From NCBI GenBank assembly GCA_014058105.1, contig JACGCM010001511.1, positions 2,542,001 through 2,606,000 on the forward strand: 64,000 nt of DNA, given 5' to 3'. Under the pieces are notes generated by a model. The model saw only the letters and a list, made by a program, of their open reading frames with translations. It did no database searches and was not told the origin of the DNA. Below, piece after piece: positions 63,546 through 64,000 of this stretch. Every line of letters begins with the position of its first letter. Positions within the stretch are counted from its first letter, which is position 1. Source of the DNA: Kingdonia uniflora. Its lineage: Eukaryota; Streptophyta; Magnoliopsida; Ranunculales; Circaeasteraceae. A program made the position numbers and the translations under genes.

Positions 63546-64000
63546 TTGGCGAAAACCTTTCTTAGCCTACCTCGGTGTCGACAACAGCTGCAACGATCCA
63601 CTTCCAATAGATCCAAAAGATCGCCAACAGCTGATCAACAACTTGAAGCACTACACAAATCAAAATGGTATCCTATACCGCCTTTTTGTCACAGAGCCTT
63701 ACCTCAAGTGCCTCTCCAAACCAAAAGTAGATGAAATGCTCCTCGAATTAAATGAAGGGACTTGTGGCTCCCATGCCATAGGTCGATTACTAGCAAACAG
63801 AGCTATTACACAAGGAGTATTCTAGACCGACATGTGCAAGAGAGTAGAGGAGTACTCACGCAGATGTGACACCTGCCAAAGACATAGACACATGATACGC
63901 GCCCCTGCGCTTGAGCTCCATGCAAGCAAGGTATTCTGGCCATTCAAAAGATGGGTACTTGGTCTCATTGGCGAGTTCCTCAATTCTTCAGGTAACCGCC
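63546..64000 (+). pseudogene. integrase of element D, N-terminal part (runs off the window)
   Basis: LINNLKHYTNQNGILYRLFV is followed by the zinc-binding module LNEGTCGSHAIGRLLANRAI and YSRRCDTCQRHRHMIRAP. Then comes WPFKRWVLGLIGEF, which leads into the catalytic core. A stop near 63825 breaks the frame. Confidence 0.82.

Larger units (their letters stand above)
59295..64000 (+). mobile_element. Tat-lineage Ty3/gypsy LTR retrotransposon D, 5' part
   Basis: The 5' LTR is followed by a well-preserved Tat primer site, gag, protease, RT, the second RNase H and integrase on the plus strand. It is inserted in element C. The left target sequence is GTAGT (59290-59294); the right end lies beyond the window. 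An internal deletion fuses RT to the second RNase H. It is related to A and B but a separate family. Confidence 0.9.

Overview
This is nuclear DNA of a flowering plant, most likely a dicot. The evidence is a plant-type fasciclin-like arabinogalactan protein gene, plant F-box/LRR gene remnants, and plant lineages of transposable elements (Tat and chromovirus Ty3/gypsy, L1-like LINEs with DUF4283, PIF/Harbinger, hAT and MULE DNA transposons, a tRNA-derived SINE). I could not fix the species. About 85-90% of the window is transposon sequence, heavily nested and mostly decayed. Calls rest on reading the sequence by eye: LTR or TIR ends, target-site duplications (TSDs) and protein motifs.

Layout. 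1-4.5 kb: minisatellite and GC-rich transposon end, a 1.3-kb PIF/Harbinger-like element carrying a broken plant mobile domain fragment, then the only intact host-type gene, an intronless FAS1-domain gene on the minus strand (3265-4374). 4.7-7.75 kb: start of a broken F-box gene, then a plus-strand LINE ORF1 interrupted by a 1.2-kb hAT element that carries a host gene fragment. 7.756-25.939 kb: Tat element A (gag-pol on the minus strand, TSD ACTGT), itself split by a 2.8-kb MULE. 25.9-31.4 kb: LINE remnants, F-box pseudogenes, a Tourist-like MITE. 31.4-45.8 kb: a minus-strand LINE 3' half split by Tat element B (32.613-45.306 kb, TSD GAGTG). 45.8-49.3 kb: two decayed copies of an LRR gene part and a SINE with a 16-bp TSD. 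49.47-56.07 kb: a Tourist-like MITE split by chromovirus E (49.547-55.774 kb), whose gag is split by a small hAT element. 56.1-59.3 kb: another F-box fragment, a probable solo LTR, and the 3' LTR end of Tat element C. 59.295 kb to the end: Tat element D on the plus strand, inserted in C and running off the window.

The most interesting system is in the Tat elements. On the strand opposite to gag-pol, between the integrase and the 3' LTR, A and B carry a multi-exon gene (N-terminal low-complexity part, a transposase_28-like globular part, a C-terminal coiled coil). Exon order and at least one splice donor are shared between A and B. Nearer the LTR, A, B and C carry a second small antisense gene of about 113-125 codons with its own TATA box. 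It is intact in C, broken in A, and tandemly duplicated in B. These antisense genes run towards the 3' end of gag-pol, and the point where they meet carries tandem repeats (44 bp x 6 in A, about 216 bp x 2 in B). Additional antisense ORFs and 3'-region tandem repeats are known for the Tat lineage in general. The conserved introns, separate TATA boxes and the two-gene arrangement are the parts worth testing.
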